64,000 nucleotides of DNA from Mycobacterium bourgelatii (GTDB lineage Bacteria > Actinomycetota > Actinomycetes > Mycobacteriales > Mycobacteriaceae): positions 3,844,001-3,908,000 of the forward strand of contig NZ_BLKZ01000001.1 of NCBI RefSeq assembly GCF_010723575.1, given 5' to 3'. The translations under genes were made by a program, and so were the position numbers. Under the pieces are notes generated by a model, which worked only from the letters and a program-made list of their open reading frames with translations, did no database searches and was not told the origin of the DNA. Below are positions 57,601-64,000 of this stretch, in pieces; within the stretch, counting starts at the first letter, position 1, and each line of letters begins with the position of its first letter.

Positions 57601-58099
57601 TCGGTATGTGCTTCCTGGATGCGAAGCTCGCGGGTGCAAAATCTTGGCCCTGACCAAATTGCCGAATAGCTCCTGCATGTAGGGCACGAGCGATTGTCGT
57701 GGCGACGGGTTCGTTCCTCGCGGTCGCTGATGCCCTCGTAAATCCGGTACGTCCTGTCTTGAGAGCACGCAGCCCGTCCCGGAACCTTGCGTCAAGTGCG
57801 TCGTCGACCGATGCAAGGATTGCGTGAGCGGCTTTGAACTCCGAGCTCGCAGGTGCAGCGACCAGCCCATCGAGGAATACGGCAAATGAGGACTTGCCCC
57901 CGCCGTGCGGTCCGGTGATCGAGAACGCCCGTCCCGCAGCAGGATCCACGAGGCCGTTGGCGATGCGCGAAATAACGTCGAGCGCTCGACCGGTAGGCAC
58001 ATATCCTTCGATCGCGGCACCGCCCCGGTCCCTCTCGACATTCGCAGACCTAGTGAACCGACTGCTCGTCGTAACGTAATCGGCCAGCACGGTTGTCAT
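54662..58099 (-). CDS. sspC: SspC-like P-loop ATPase
   Basis: 1145 residues from ATG 58099 (ATGA overlap with sspB). Walker A is ITGPHGGGKSS (residues ~61-71), Walker B LLLVIDEFGKNLEHF (~185). The protein is otherwise helical with no nuclease or methylase motif. It resembles the large ATPase of SspBCD modules and, more distantly, BrxC-type ATPases of BREX. It is predicted to couple ATP hydrolysis to the sulfur-insertion complex with SspB and SspD. Identification rests largely on gene order: DUF4007 gene before, DndC-like gene after. Confidence 0.85.
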   Translation of the reverse strand: MTTVLADYVTTSSRFTRSANVERDRGGAAIEGYVPTGRALDVISRIANGLVDPAAGRAFSITGPHGGGKSSFAVFLDGLVAAPASSEFKAAHAILASVDDALDARFRDGLRALKTGRTGFTRASATARNEPVATTIARALHAGAIRQFGQGQDFAPASFASRKHIPSALDIRTCVQRLTDAQPLLLVIDEFGKNLEHFAVAGNEGDPFLLQELAEMTQGTGAAPLIIVTMQHLSFDEYVQDSSTARRKEWSKVQGRFQDIPYIETPAQSRRLIASAIQQHEVLREAASQWTLLHRDVLDAQGLRDIAEDAAAAIPLHPLALAVLPDLCSRYGQNERTLFSFLTSSEPSALPAYLAATRWAPGAPLPLVGIDLLYDYFLESSASMIGVADGASRWLEIETRIRDTAGLSPEQLRALKTIGLLNLVSTGGRIRASRPLVELALQMDGDHRAEVGEVLTSLIDAGLITYRAFSDEYRIWHGSDYDVRRVIDNARHEYEDAELADLLGQALTLEPLVAGRHSQRTGVLRVFGRHFIGEGQAAPIDPSWDGIVYYTTDLSINPQTAPAPTDGRPAVYVVPDEICAVRSAAVEAAALTSALKSAEAEGADWVAQRELVERASGAQQRLHLAIGETWNINAKWLLAGSKGQLNPRAGISALLSDVADTAYPDTPRVANEMIARRELTSQGAKARRFLTDALIAHPDEEAFEIEGYGPERAIYEAIFRSTGMHRLSGAGNWALHPPSDRTWKPAWTLMNSAFNGAVDSRLSLGEIGTQLTLPPVGLKNGIVPLLLIAGLLFRGDEIALYEHGSLVLSIDDAVAERLAKNLSHFSIKNTETRSGKRAAVIAKLVDRLGITTRSGGGTPTFLNVATALYRELRVLPPFVQKTRRHLSREAADVRDAFHHAAEPDVLLFETLPEIFGLGSFSGSSRAGSQAAAEFADHLAKAIRELRECYPALLTSVHRQLAEATSTSGDLPDVRRALVADATRLQGHVLEPRLKALVAALLRPLDDEAWLENVAMVVSEGQAPRVWTDDIAGRFALRITELGGALRRTSALLHERLASTVRQSYSSRRMTLTRPDGTESIELLSLTDSERAMVDQYFLPLIDEVAAGGISRATACRMLMARLAEEYESTGSAQTHALDREVQQHG

Positions 58100-59169
58100 G
58101 CGGCATCACCGCCTTTTCGCGCACGCAACCGTTGCGCTTTTCGAATCAACCGCTCGACTTCCGTATCGCTCAAGTAGGGAGCCGTCGCGGCGTTCCCAAC
58201 GAGCGAGAAATCGGGCGATGCTGGAAGGGTGGCTCTGCGTTCGGTGTGCCTTGACGCAAGCAACTCGAATGCGACATCACCAAGTGGCGCGCTGACTGCG
58301 AGTTGTCGGGAGCCTGCCGGCCTCACCAGTCGTAAATGACCTACCACGGACGACGAGTCCTCGACTGCGTCAGCTATGTCCTGCTCAGTCAGCTTCATGA
58401 TCCTGCCTGGGGACCCAGGATCGGCCGCTAGCCTGGTTAGCGTGATGGTCTTGCTCCCATCGACCGCTCGGCTCAAGAAATCGAGGCAGGCGTATGTCAC
58501 TGCCGCCGAAGGCAGCGTAGGTTTAGCCCCCCGAACTATCCGGTATGTGTTCTTCCTGGCACCTGGCGACGGTTGAATGAGACCAAGTTCGCGAAATGGT
58601 GAGTCCAGCAGATCGTCGAGAGTCTGCCGTCCCTGCGTCCCGCGCCGCGAATACATACGTAGTAGACAGTCGACATCCTTCTGCACGCTGCTCTTCATGG
58701 GCGGCGACCAAGTCGTCGCTGCGATCTCGTCGAGACAATATTGAAGCAACTCGCTCTCCGAGAACTCGATAGCTCCCAAATCGTTGAAAACTAAGCGCCA
58801 GACGGGCAAGGCGGACTTTTGGGAGATTGCGTGCCAGTGCAATATCCATAGCGTGACCGGGTCTTCGAGGTAAGGATCGATGCCGAATCGCTCGTCCAGC
58901 AGTGCGCGTCCTAGGCGGGTAGGTGTATACACCGACGTCCGCGGTCGATCTGGATGAGGCCGCCGCGCGATAACTTTCGTTGCCATGGCCCAGAAGCGAA
59001 TCGCCTCGGCCATGTTCTTGCCGACTCCGAGCTCGACCGGTGCGAATTTCTCGTTGAATATGTTGGGGTTACGTTGCGCAGCGTCGTGGCCCTTCTTGAT
59101 CCACCCGAATCGTGGATGGAACGTCTGGTGGTTGGCGAACGTAGGGCTCGCCGCTTGCTCAAGCGTCAT
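58096..59169 (-). CDS. sspB: SspB-like DUF4007 protein (putative nickase)
   Basis: 357 residues from ATG 59169, overlapping sspA by 11 bp. The N-terminus FHPRFGWIKKGHDAAQRNPNIF (in parts FHPRFGWIKKG and NIFNEK) and the early helix GVGKNMAEAIRFWAMA are typical of DUF4007. Later blocks include VTLWILHWHAI and ATTWSPPMKSSVQKDVDC. DUF4007/SspB is described as the nicking subunit in single-strand phosphorothioation. No other nuclease motif is obvious by eye. Four-base overlap with sspC supports a tight operon. Confidence 0.9.
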   Translation of the reverse strand: MTLEQAASPTFANHQTFHPRFGWIKKGHDAAQRNPNIFNEKFAPVELGVGKNMAEAIRFWAMATKVIARRPHPDRPRTSVYTPTRLGRALLDERFGIDPYLEDPVTLWILHWHAISQKSALPVWRLVFNDLGAIEFSESELLQYCLDEIAATTWSPPMKSSVQKDVDCLLRMYSRRGTQGRQTLDDLLDSPFRELGLIQPSPGARKNTYRIVRGAKPTLPSAAVTYACLDFLSRAVDGSKTITLTRLAADPGSPGRIMKLTEQDIADAVEDSSSVVGHLRLVRPAGSRQLAVSAPLGDVAFELLASRHTERRATLPASPDFSLVGNAATAPYLSDTEVERLIRKAQRLRARKGGDAA

Positions 59170-60331
59170 GGTTGATTGGTTCCCTGTCTGCCGTGAGATC
59201 GCGAACTCGGTTGACTGCTTTTACGATCGAGCTGGCAGCGACACGGATTTCGTCCCTCGTAGTCGGTCGTCCAAGTGAGATACGCAGTGACTCAGAAGCT
59301 TCGAGGCTGGTCCTGCCCATCGCCAGTAGCACATGCGAAGGGGAAGGTACTGCTGATTGGCAAGCGCTCCCCGAAGACACCATGACCTCGGGCATTGAGG
59401 CCATCACCGCATCAGCGTCGGCGCCGCAGAACTGCAGGTTGAGTGTGTTCGAAAGCCGATGCGACTTACTGCCATTTAACACGACTCCGTCAACATCGTT
59501 GACGATCATCGAGAACAGGTCTTCCGCCAACGCTCCGATCCGAACTGAGTCGGACAGCTGCTCGTTCATCGCATACTCAGCGGCAAGCCCGAAACCCACA
59601 ATTGACGGCGTGTTCTGGGTACCTCCTCTGAGACCGCGCTCCTGGCCACCTCCAGCTGCGATTGGAACTATTGTTCGCTGGACCTGGCGGTTTGCAATAA
59701 GTGCACCCGCGCCCTTGGGTCCGTAGATTTTGTGACTGCTTAAGACCATCAGATCCGCTAGTTCGGCCACATCTTCGAGTGGAGCCTTGCCCGCAAGCTG
59801 GGTTGCATCCACGAATAGATAGGCGCCGGAACGCTGTACGATATCCGAAACCTCCAAGACGGGACTGACAACGCCGGTCTCGTTGTTGGCGCCCATCACC
59901 GCGACGGCTGCCACGGTTTCATCGACTAGCGCTAAAAGCATGTCGAGGTCAACCAGTCCCTCCCCATCTACATCCACACGACGTACCTCACCACCACTAA
60001 GGCGAGCGCCCAGCTCTGCCGCAGCGATGATGGCTTTGTGCTCTGTGGCGGAGACGACTACGTTTCGGCGGTCGGGCGCCCCCAACATCACACCTAGCAG
60101 TCCAATGCTGGCGGCTTCAGATGCACCGCTGGTAAAGATCACGTCTTGTGGTGGCCTGCACACGAACGAGCCGACCCGGCTACGTGCTTCTTCAATCAGC
60201 TCCGCCGCAGCTTGTCCTGCACTGTGGTGAGTACTAGCAGGGTTGGCGAAGGTTGCGTGGGCCTCGGCTACGGCGGGAAGTATCCGCGAGTCGACAGGAG
60301 TTGATGCGTTGTAGTCGAGGTAGCACGTCAT
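59159..60331 (-). CDS. sspA: Cysteine desulfurase SspA
   Basis: 390 residues from ATG 60331; the frame is open to 60556 but that extension has no family resemblance. A PLP-dependent NifS/IscS-type desulfurase: YLDYNASTPVD at the N-terminus, NPASTHHSAGQAA, ATEHKAI, ANNETG, the PLP Lys in SSHKIYGPKG (~198), RGGTQN, and the persulfide Cys in SSGSACQS (~319). It would deliver sulfur to SspD. It is the first gene of the sspABCD run and is 322 bp from the SspE-like gene on the same strand. Confidence 0.92.
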   Translation of the reverse strand: MTCYLDYNASTPVDSRILPAVAEAHATFANPASTHHSAGQAAAELIEEARSRVGSFVCRPPQDVIFTSGASEAASIGLLGVMLGAPDRRNVVVSATEHKAIIAAAELGARLSGGEVRRVDVDGEGLVDLDMLLALVDETVAAVAVMGANNETGVVSPVLEVSDIVQRSGAYLFVDATQLAGKAPLEDVAELADLMVLSSHKIYGPKGAGALIANRQVQRTIVPIAAGGGQERGLRGGTQNTPSIVGFGLAAEYAMNEQLSDSVRIGALAEDLFSMIVNDVDGVVLNGSKSHRLSNTLNLQFCGADADAVMASMPEVMVSSGSACQSAVPSPSHVLLAMGRTSLEASESLRISLGRPTTRDEIRVAASSIVKAVNRVRDLTADREPINHDA

Positions 60332-60653
60332 CGCTGGTAATCCTATTCGTGCGGGTGTAGATCCCTTGATGCCACGCGGGCATGTATACGTTGGCATAGG
60401 GGTACGACAACCCGAGGCGCATTGCGGTCGAACCCCGCCCACACACGGTTCGACGTCAGGACCCTTGCTGTGCCATCGGGTGGTGCCGGCAACATCAAGC
60501 CGTTGTACATCAGGGCGCGAGTCGACGATGACTGCCCAACGGATGTCGTTCGGCATTCACTGGCCAGAGTGCGGGTCGCAAAATCGTAACGCTAGCAGCG
60601 ATATCGCCGTAGGCGCGGCAACCGCTCCACCAACCTGCCCGCCAGCAGCCGCC
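60332..60653. other. Gap between the SspE-like gene and sspA
   Basis: 322 bp. An antisense or upstream frame continues the sspA reading to 60556 with a Cys/Pro-rich composition I consider non-coding. A promoter for sspABCD may lie here, but I cannot identify a convincing -35/-10 pair. Confidence 0.35.
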
Positions 60654-62774
60654 CTAATAGTTCCGTAGCGTCCCAAGCTCATTAATCGCAAGATTTTTAA
60701 TCTGGGCAAATCGATTCTTTAAAGCCTGACCAACGTGCTCCTTAAAATCATCACTTTCATTGTCGGGAATAAAAATCGCATGGTCAGCTTTCGCGATTTC
60801 TGACACATTTTTAATGTACTGCTTAATGGGTAGCGGGCCAATTCGCCGATTAACCGACCGACTGATATATGAACGGTTTAGCGGACTGTTCAACAAAAGG
60901 CCCAAACCCTCCGTTGCTTTTCTTAGATCACGAGTTGATTCATTGACAGTCCTAGCCTCGGCCAATGGGATTAAATGATGGTCTTCTAGGTCTTCGGTTC
61001 CCCATTCCGTAAGAAACGGCACTGACTCGGTATTGTCTTCGCTAGAAAGCAGATCCCTGGGACAACGGCTTAAGCAATACTGCAACAAGTATCTATCGAT
61101 ATCCGTGGATACGCCCGCTTCCTCGTCAGCGCGCAGGAGGGTTGCTTCGTCCGAATATTTGGGATCTCCAAGCACTTTAGCTGCACGCAATGCGAAAGGA
61201 TCTCCTTCTTTGCCGTCGAACCAGCGAAGCAAACTCTTAGCATCATTCACGGCATTTTCATTCTGCCTTGCGGTGTAGGTCCCCGTAAGTACGGAACACC
61301 AGTACCAATACTCGAGGCGGTCGAGCCGCTCGCGATCTTTGAACGCGTCGTCCGATGACAGGCATATTGCGAGGGGCAAGACAAGAAGCTGATTACGGAG
61401 GTCACTTTCACGTCGGACACCACATCTGAATTGTAGGAAAGCCCATGCGCGCAGCACTGCCTTACCAGCCGTTTCCCAATATTGCAGTACGGCATCGGGC
61501 GCAAGAGCCAAAATTGCCTTTTGCTTGATAGCGTCAGTAGTAAGCGCATCGATTCCTTTGGTCAGACTAAACTGCAGCGACATCACGTTCAAAAATGCAT
61601 TCTTGAACCTCACAGATAGCTCGTCGTTATCCAACGCTATCCCACCAGCTGGATCAACGGACCACGGCGTAGGGTTTGGCCCTTTGTTAGTACCCCAAAG
61701 CTCGTTTAACTCGACTTTTTCGTCAGTTACTAATTTTGTCAGTTTGTCCGCAAGGCTTTCAGCAAGATCACCCTTGGCGGCTTTCGCCGTAATCAAGTCG
61801 AAGGTAGCGAGTGGGGTGCCGCCTTTATTCATGGCCTCAAAAATCACGACGGCCCGATCAAGCTGATCCGAGCCGATCTCGACGGAAGCGATGTCGTAAT
61901 TCGCCCTGATATTTAGGAACTGTGTCAGGGTTTCTACCCAGTTCGCGGCCAGGGTGTAGAGAGCGCCGACCAATTCGTCCATGCTCGGCTCATCAGGTAG
62001 GTACGGCTGCACACGACGTAGCGCATCCAATAGTGGTGCGTCGTGGTGCTGATCCCTGACTATAGCCTCCAACTCTTTTCTTCGTTCCTCGGCGAGTTGC
62101 TGGATAACCACTCGATGAAGTGGTTGTTGCACACCCGACGGAGTCCCCGCCACCTCCCATAATGGTACGAGACCCTCCTTTACCGCAGCAGTACACTGCG
62201 CGAGCCGACCTTCGTGCGTAACCGGCTGGCTGGGGTGATACCAGGGATACTTGCCAGTCTTGTTGATACGCAACTCTCGGAGCCGATCCCGAACTGTATC
62301 GGGTTCCGTTGGTAACCCCGTGAAGTCAAGATTCCGGTATCCGAAGTAATCTTCTGCTGTGGGTTCAGGCCGCACCTGTAGTGCCCATCGATAGCGAAGT
62401 CGCCAGTACCACTTGTCGACTTGGGTATGCCAGGTTGCGCCCCCAAGAGGATCTGCAAAGACTTGGTAAAGCGTCGAGAGACGCTGTTGCCCATCCAGTA
62501 CAAAAGTATATTCCTGGTCGGGGCTTAATTGGTCGAGTTGTCGGCTGCCGAGACTGCGAGCAGGAAAGTCCTTCCCCGTACCTCGTAGTAGGAGGAGGGA
62601 TCCAGAGGGAACATCGAGCAGGACCGACGTGGCCAACCCGCGCTGTTGCTCCAGGGACCAAACGAACTGTCGCTGAAAACTTGGAAGACGAAGACACCCG
62701 TTTTTGTTTAGGCCGAGAGCTTTGTCAAAGAGTTTGAGTTGTATTGCGTGTCCAACGAAATCCATCCCTTGCAT
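60654..62774 (-). CDS. sspE: SspE-like DUF262/DUF1524 restriction protein
   Basis: 706 residues from ATG 62774 (ATG 62765 possible). N-terminal DUF262 has LPSFQRQFVW (~30-39) and FVLDGQQRLSTLY (~91-103); the DGQQR site is the NTPase motif of SspE and GmrSD proteins. The C-terminal DUF1524/HNH part has DLEDHHLIPLA (~595), LLLNSPLNRSYIS and SVNRRIG, a complete H...N...N arrangement. In SspE the NTPase senses phosphorothioates and controls nicking of unmodified phage DNA. It is encoded upstream of sspA on the same strand. DNA is noticeably AT-richer at the 3' end, hinting at separate acquisition. GmrSD-type IV restriction is the alternative if the Ssp link is coincidental. Confidence 0.82.
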   Translation of the reverse strand: MQGMDFVGHAIQLKLFDKALGLNKNGCLRLPSFQRQFVWSLEQQRGLATSVLLDVPSGSLLLLRGTGKDFPARSLGSRQLDQLSPDQEYTFVLDGQQRLSTLYQVFADPLGGATWHTQVDKWYWRLRYRWALQVRPEPTAEDYFGYRNLDFTGLPTEPDTVRDRLRELRINKTGKYPWYHPSQPVTHEGRLAQCTAAVKEGLVPLWEVAGTPSGVQQPLHRVVIQQLAEERRKELEAIVRDQHHDAPLLDALRRVQPYLPDEPSMDELVGALYTLAANWVETLTQFLNIRANYDIASVEIGSDQLDRAVVIFEAMNKGGTPLATFDLITAKAAKGDLAESLADKLTKLVTDEKVELNELWGTNKGPNPTPWSVDPAGGIALDNDELSVRFKNAFLNVMSLQFSLTKGIDALTTDAIKQKAILALAPDAVLQYWETAGKAVLRAWAFLQFRCGVRRESDLRNQLLVLPLAICLSSDDAFKDRERLDRLEYWYWCSVLTGTYTARQNENAVNDAKSLLRWFDGKEGDPFALRAAKVLGDPKYSDEATLLRADEEAGVSTDIDRYLLQYCLSRCPRDLLSSEDNTESVPFLTEWGTEDLEDHHLIPLAEARTVNESTRDLRKATEGLGLLLNSPLNRSYISRSVNRRIGPLPIKQYIKNVSEIAKADHAIFIPDNESDDFKEHVGQALKNRFAQIKNLAINELGTLRNY

Positions 62775-62830
62775 CCTGTAGCGGAATTGAGCTGCAGGCT
62801 CTCACGGAACGACGCCCACAATCTAGCTGG

Positions 62831-62859
62831 CATTTACCACCGCACTCGACGTACGTCAA
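62831..62859 (-). promoter_or_regulatory. Candidate promoter of the SspE-like gene
   Basis: On the minus strand TTGACG (62859-62854) is followed after 17 bp by TAAATG (62836-62831), about 57 bp before the start codon at 62774. The -35 is good and the -10 is partial. The rest of 62775-63017 shows nothing else except the adjoining end of the IS3 element. Confidence 0.4.
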
Positions 62860-63017
62860 GGGCGGCTGAACACCTCCTCCCCTCATCAACGTGCCCGATG
62901 ACATGCCGCCCTACCGATTTGTCGGTGGCAACTAGATACTGGCCAAAGCGCGGCAAGGTGGTTTCTAGGCGGCGTCGCACCACTTGGGTCTGCTGCACCG
63001 ATAGGTGACAGTTTCGG

Positions 63018-63875
63018 TCACGCGGTCTGATTGGCCGGTGTGGTCATGATTGCTTCGAATTCGATGGGGGTCAACCGCCCGAGCGCGGCTTGGCGGCGAC
63101 GGCGGTGGTAGGTGCGTTCGATCCAGGTGACGATCGCGATTCGCAGTTCCTCTCGTGTGGTCCAGTGGCGGCGATCCAGAACGTTCTTCTGCAGCAGGCT
63201 GAAGAAGCTCTCCATGGCGGCGTTGTCGCCGGCGGCCCCGACGCGGCCCATGGAGCCGATCATGTCGTAGCGACTTAAGGCATGCACGAATTTCCTTGAC
63301 CTGAATTGAGATCCGCGGTCGGTGTGCAAAATGCAGCCGGCCACATCGCCACGGCGAGCGACCGCGTTGCTCAGCGCTGTGGTCGCCAAGTGCGATGTCA
63401 TCCGGGAGTCGATGCAGTAGCCGACGATCCGGTTAGAGAACACGTCCTTGATCGCACAGAGGTAGAGCTTGCCCTCGCCGGTGCGGTGTTCGGTGATGTC
63501 GGCCAGCCACAACTGATTTGGCGTATCTGCGGTGAAGTCGCGTTCGACCAGATCGTCGTGCACCGGCGGTCCCACTTTGCCGTTCTTGCCGCGCTTCTTG
63601 CCGAATACATTCCACCACTTGTTCTCGGCGCAGATCCGCCAGGCGGTGCGCTCCGCCATCGGCTCACCGACCGCGCAGGCCTCCTGGTCCAGATAGCGAT
63701 AACCGAACTCCGGGTCATCACGATGGGCGTCGGACAGCGCGTTGGCCCGGTAGGCCTCGGTGAACTCACTGTCGGTGACCGGTGCGGACAGCCAGCGGTA
63801 GTAGGGCTGGCGAGCAAGTTTGAGTACCCGGCACGTCACCGCGACGGGGATCCCGTCGGCGGCGAGCTCGCTCAC
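63018..63875 (-). CDS. IS3-family transposase OrfB (second element)
   Basis: 285 residues from GTG 63875. HTH_21-like start (VAVTCRVLKLARQPYYRW), then the integrase core with D in LWLADITEH, D in LHTDRGSQFRS and E in AAMESFFSLLQ, and the terminal YHRRRRQAALGRLTPIEFE. It is a different IS3 branch from the element at 4137. The frame is open upstream to a slippery A AAA G at 63889-63893 (RLYPLVSELAADG), so the protein is normally made as a -1 frameshift fusion. The right end must lie between 62940 and 63015; the left end is outside the window. Confidence 0.92.
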   Translation of the reverse strand: MSELAADGIPVAVTCRVLKLARQPYYRWLSAPVTDSEFTEAYRANALSDAHRDDPEFGYRYLDQEACAVGEPMAERTAWRICAENKWWNVFGKKRGKNGKVGPPVHDDLVERDFTADTPNQLWLADITEHRTGEGKLYLCAIKDVFSNRIVGYCIDSRMTSHLATTALSNAVARRGDVAGCILHTDRGSQFRSRKFVHALSRYDMIGSMGRVGAAGDNAAMESFFSLLQKNVLDRRHWTTREELRIAIVTWIERTYHRRRRQAALGRLTPIEFEAIMTTPANQTA

Positions 63876-64000
63876 GAGCGGGTAAAGCCTTTTCGCGGCA
63901 GGTTCGACTGCGACAGGTACGCCGCGGCGCGGCGCAAGACCTCGTTCTCCTGTTCCAGCAGCTTGATCCGTCGACGGGCATCCCGCAGCTCAGCAGAATC
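63872..64000 (-). CDS. IS3-family transposase OrfA, C-terminal end (partial)
   Basis: The last 42 codons of an OrfA reaching the window edge, with a leucine-zipper helix (RRIKLLEQENEVLRRAAAYL) ending RKGFTRS and TGA at 63872-63874, which overlaps the GTG of orfB. The codons CGA-AAA-GGC hold the A AAA G slippery site. The start lies beyond the window. Confidence 0.9.
   Translation of the reverse strand, partial: DSAELRDARRRIKLLEQENEVLRRAAAYLSQSNLPRKGFTRS

Noticed and set aside
46870..60331. Classical DndABCDE or BREX locus
   Set aside because: There is a DndC-like and a DndA-like gene, but no DndD or DndE, no PglZ and no BrxL; the DUF4007 gene points to Ssp.
60332..60556. N-terminal extension of SspA
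   Set aside because: No resemblance to desulfurases; the family starts at the YLDYNAST segment right after ATG 60331.
1..64000. tRNA genes, rRNA genes and CRISPR arrays
   Set aside because: I looked for cloverleaf-like segments at the island edge near 2.8-3.2 kb and for regularly spaced short repeats throughout, and found none.

Overview
The window looks like a chromosomal segment of a fast-growing actinobacterium, most likely a Mycobacterium/Mycolicibacterium. It is GC-rich, opens with the end of a phosphoenolpyruvate synthase gene, an alpha/beta hydrolase and a secreted DUF732 protein (a family typical of mycobacteria), and some promoters look leaderless. About the first 2.8 kb reads as ordinary chromosome. 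Almost everything after it reads as a large accessory island packed with helicases, nucleases, defence-like genes, insertion sequences and broken genes. I see no tRNA, rRNA, CRISPR array or phage structural gene.

Layout. (1) 3.2-5.7 kb: a DUF4236 membrane/zinc-ribbon gene split by an intact 1248-bp IS3-family element. The 4-bp target duplication is visible, and removing the element restores the reading frame exactly. (2) 6.2-17.9 kb: two giant overlapping genes, an exonuclease-DinG-RecQ triple fusion (about 1750 aa) and a SNF2-type helicase with three Cys-rich modules (about 2150 aa). (3) 18.1-25.2 kb: a metallophosphoesterase, an ADP-ribosylglycohydrolase fused to a dual-specificity phosphatase, an ankyrin-like protein, an XRE regulator fused to a helicase-associated domain, and a SIR2-domain protein whose expected catalytic His is Asn. 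The SIR2 gene lies between 0.46-kb direct repeats derived from the 3' part of the XRE gene. (4) 25.2-35.3 kb: a decayed zone with a frameshifted NERD-UvrD helicase, an HD-domain gene with an internal amber codon, IS3, IS30 and IS110 remnants, an AT-richer EEP nuclease/ParB-like pair, and two copies of a ~115-bp repeat with a covarying hairpin. (5) 35.6-38 kb: a small HTH-like gene, a VWA gene and an unknown gene, headed by a leaderless promoter with two tandem palindromic operators. (6) 38.3-40.4 kb: an intact IS21-family element with AACAA target duplications, 23 bp upstream of (7) 40.4-46.8 kb: an AddB-like nuclease and an AddA-like UvrD helicase-nuclease pair. (8) 46.9-62.8 kb, minus strand: a complete-looking single-strand DNA phosphorothioation (Ssp) locus. 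Its order is a SspE-like DUF262 restriction protein, SspA (cysteine desulfurase), SspB (DUF4007), SspC (ATPase), SspD (PAPS-reductase-like), then an SF2 helicase, a GHKL ATPase, a winged-helix protein, a PLD-family nuclease, a YbjN-like protein and a phosphorothioation-associated putative methyltransferase. (9) The window ends inside a second IS3-family element.

How the parts may work together. SspA-D should place sulfur in the DNA backbone. SspE-like and the helicase/GHKL/PLD set would be two alternative restriction effectors using that mark. The four large helicase-nuclease genes (exo-DinG-RecQ, SNF2-zinc, AddB-like, AddA-like) resemble the pieces of one DNA-processing machine, now split by about 22 kb of accessory DNA. 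That grouping is inference and is the best candidate here for an undescribed system. The ADP-ribose/NAD-linked genes in region 3 form a second functional theme.
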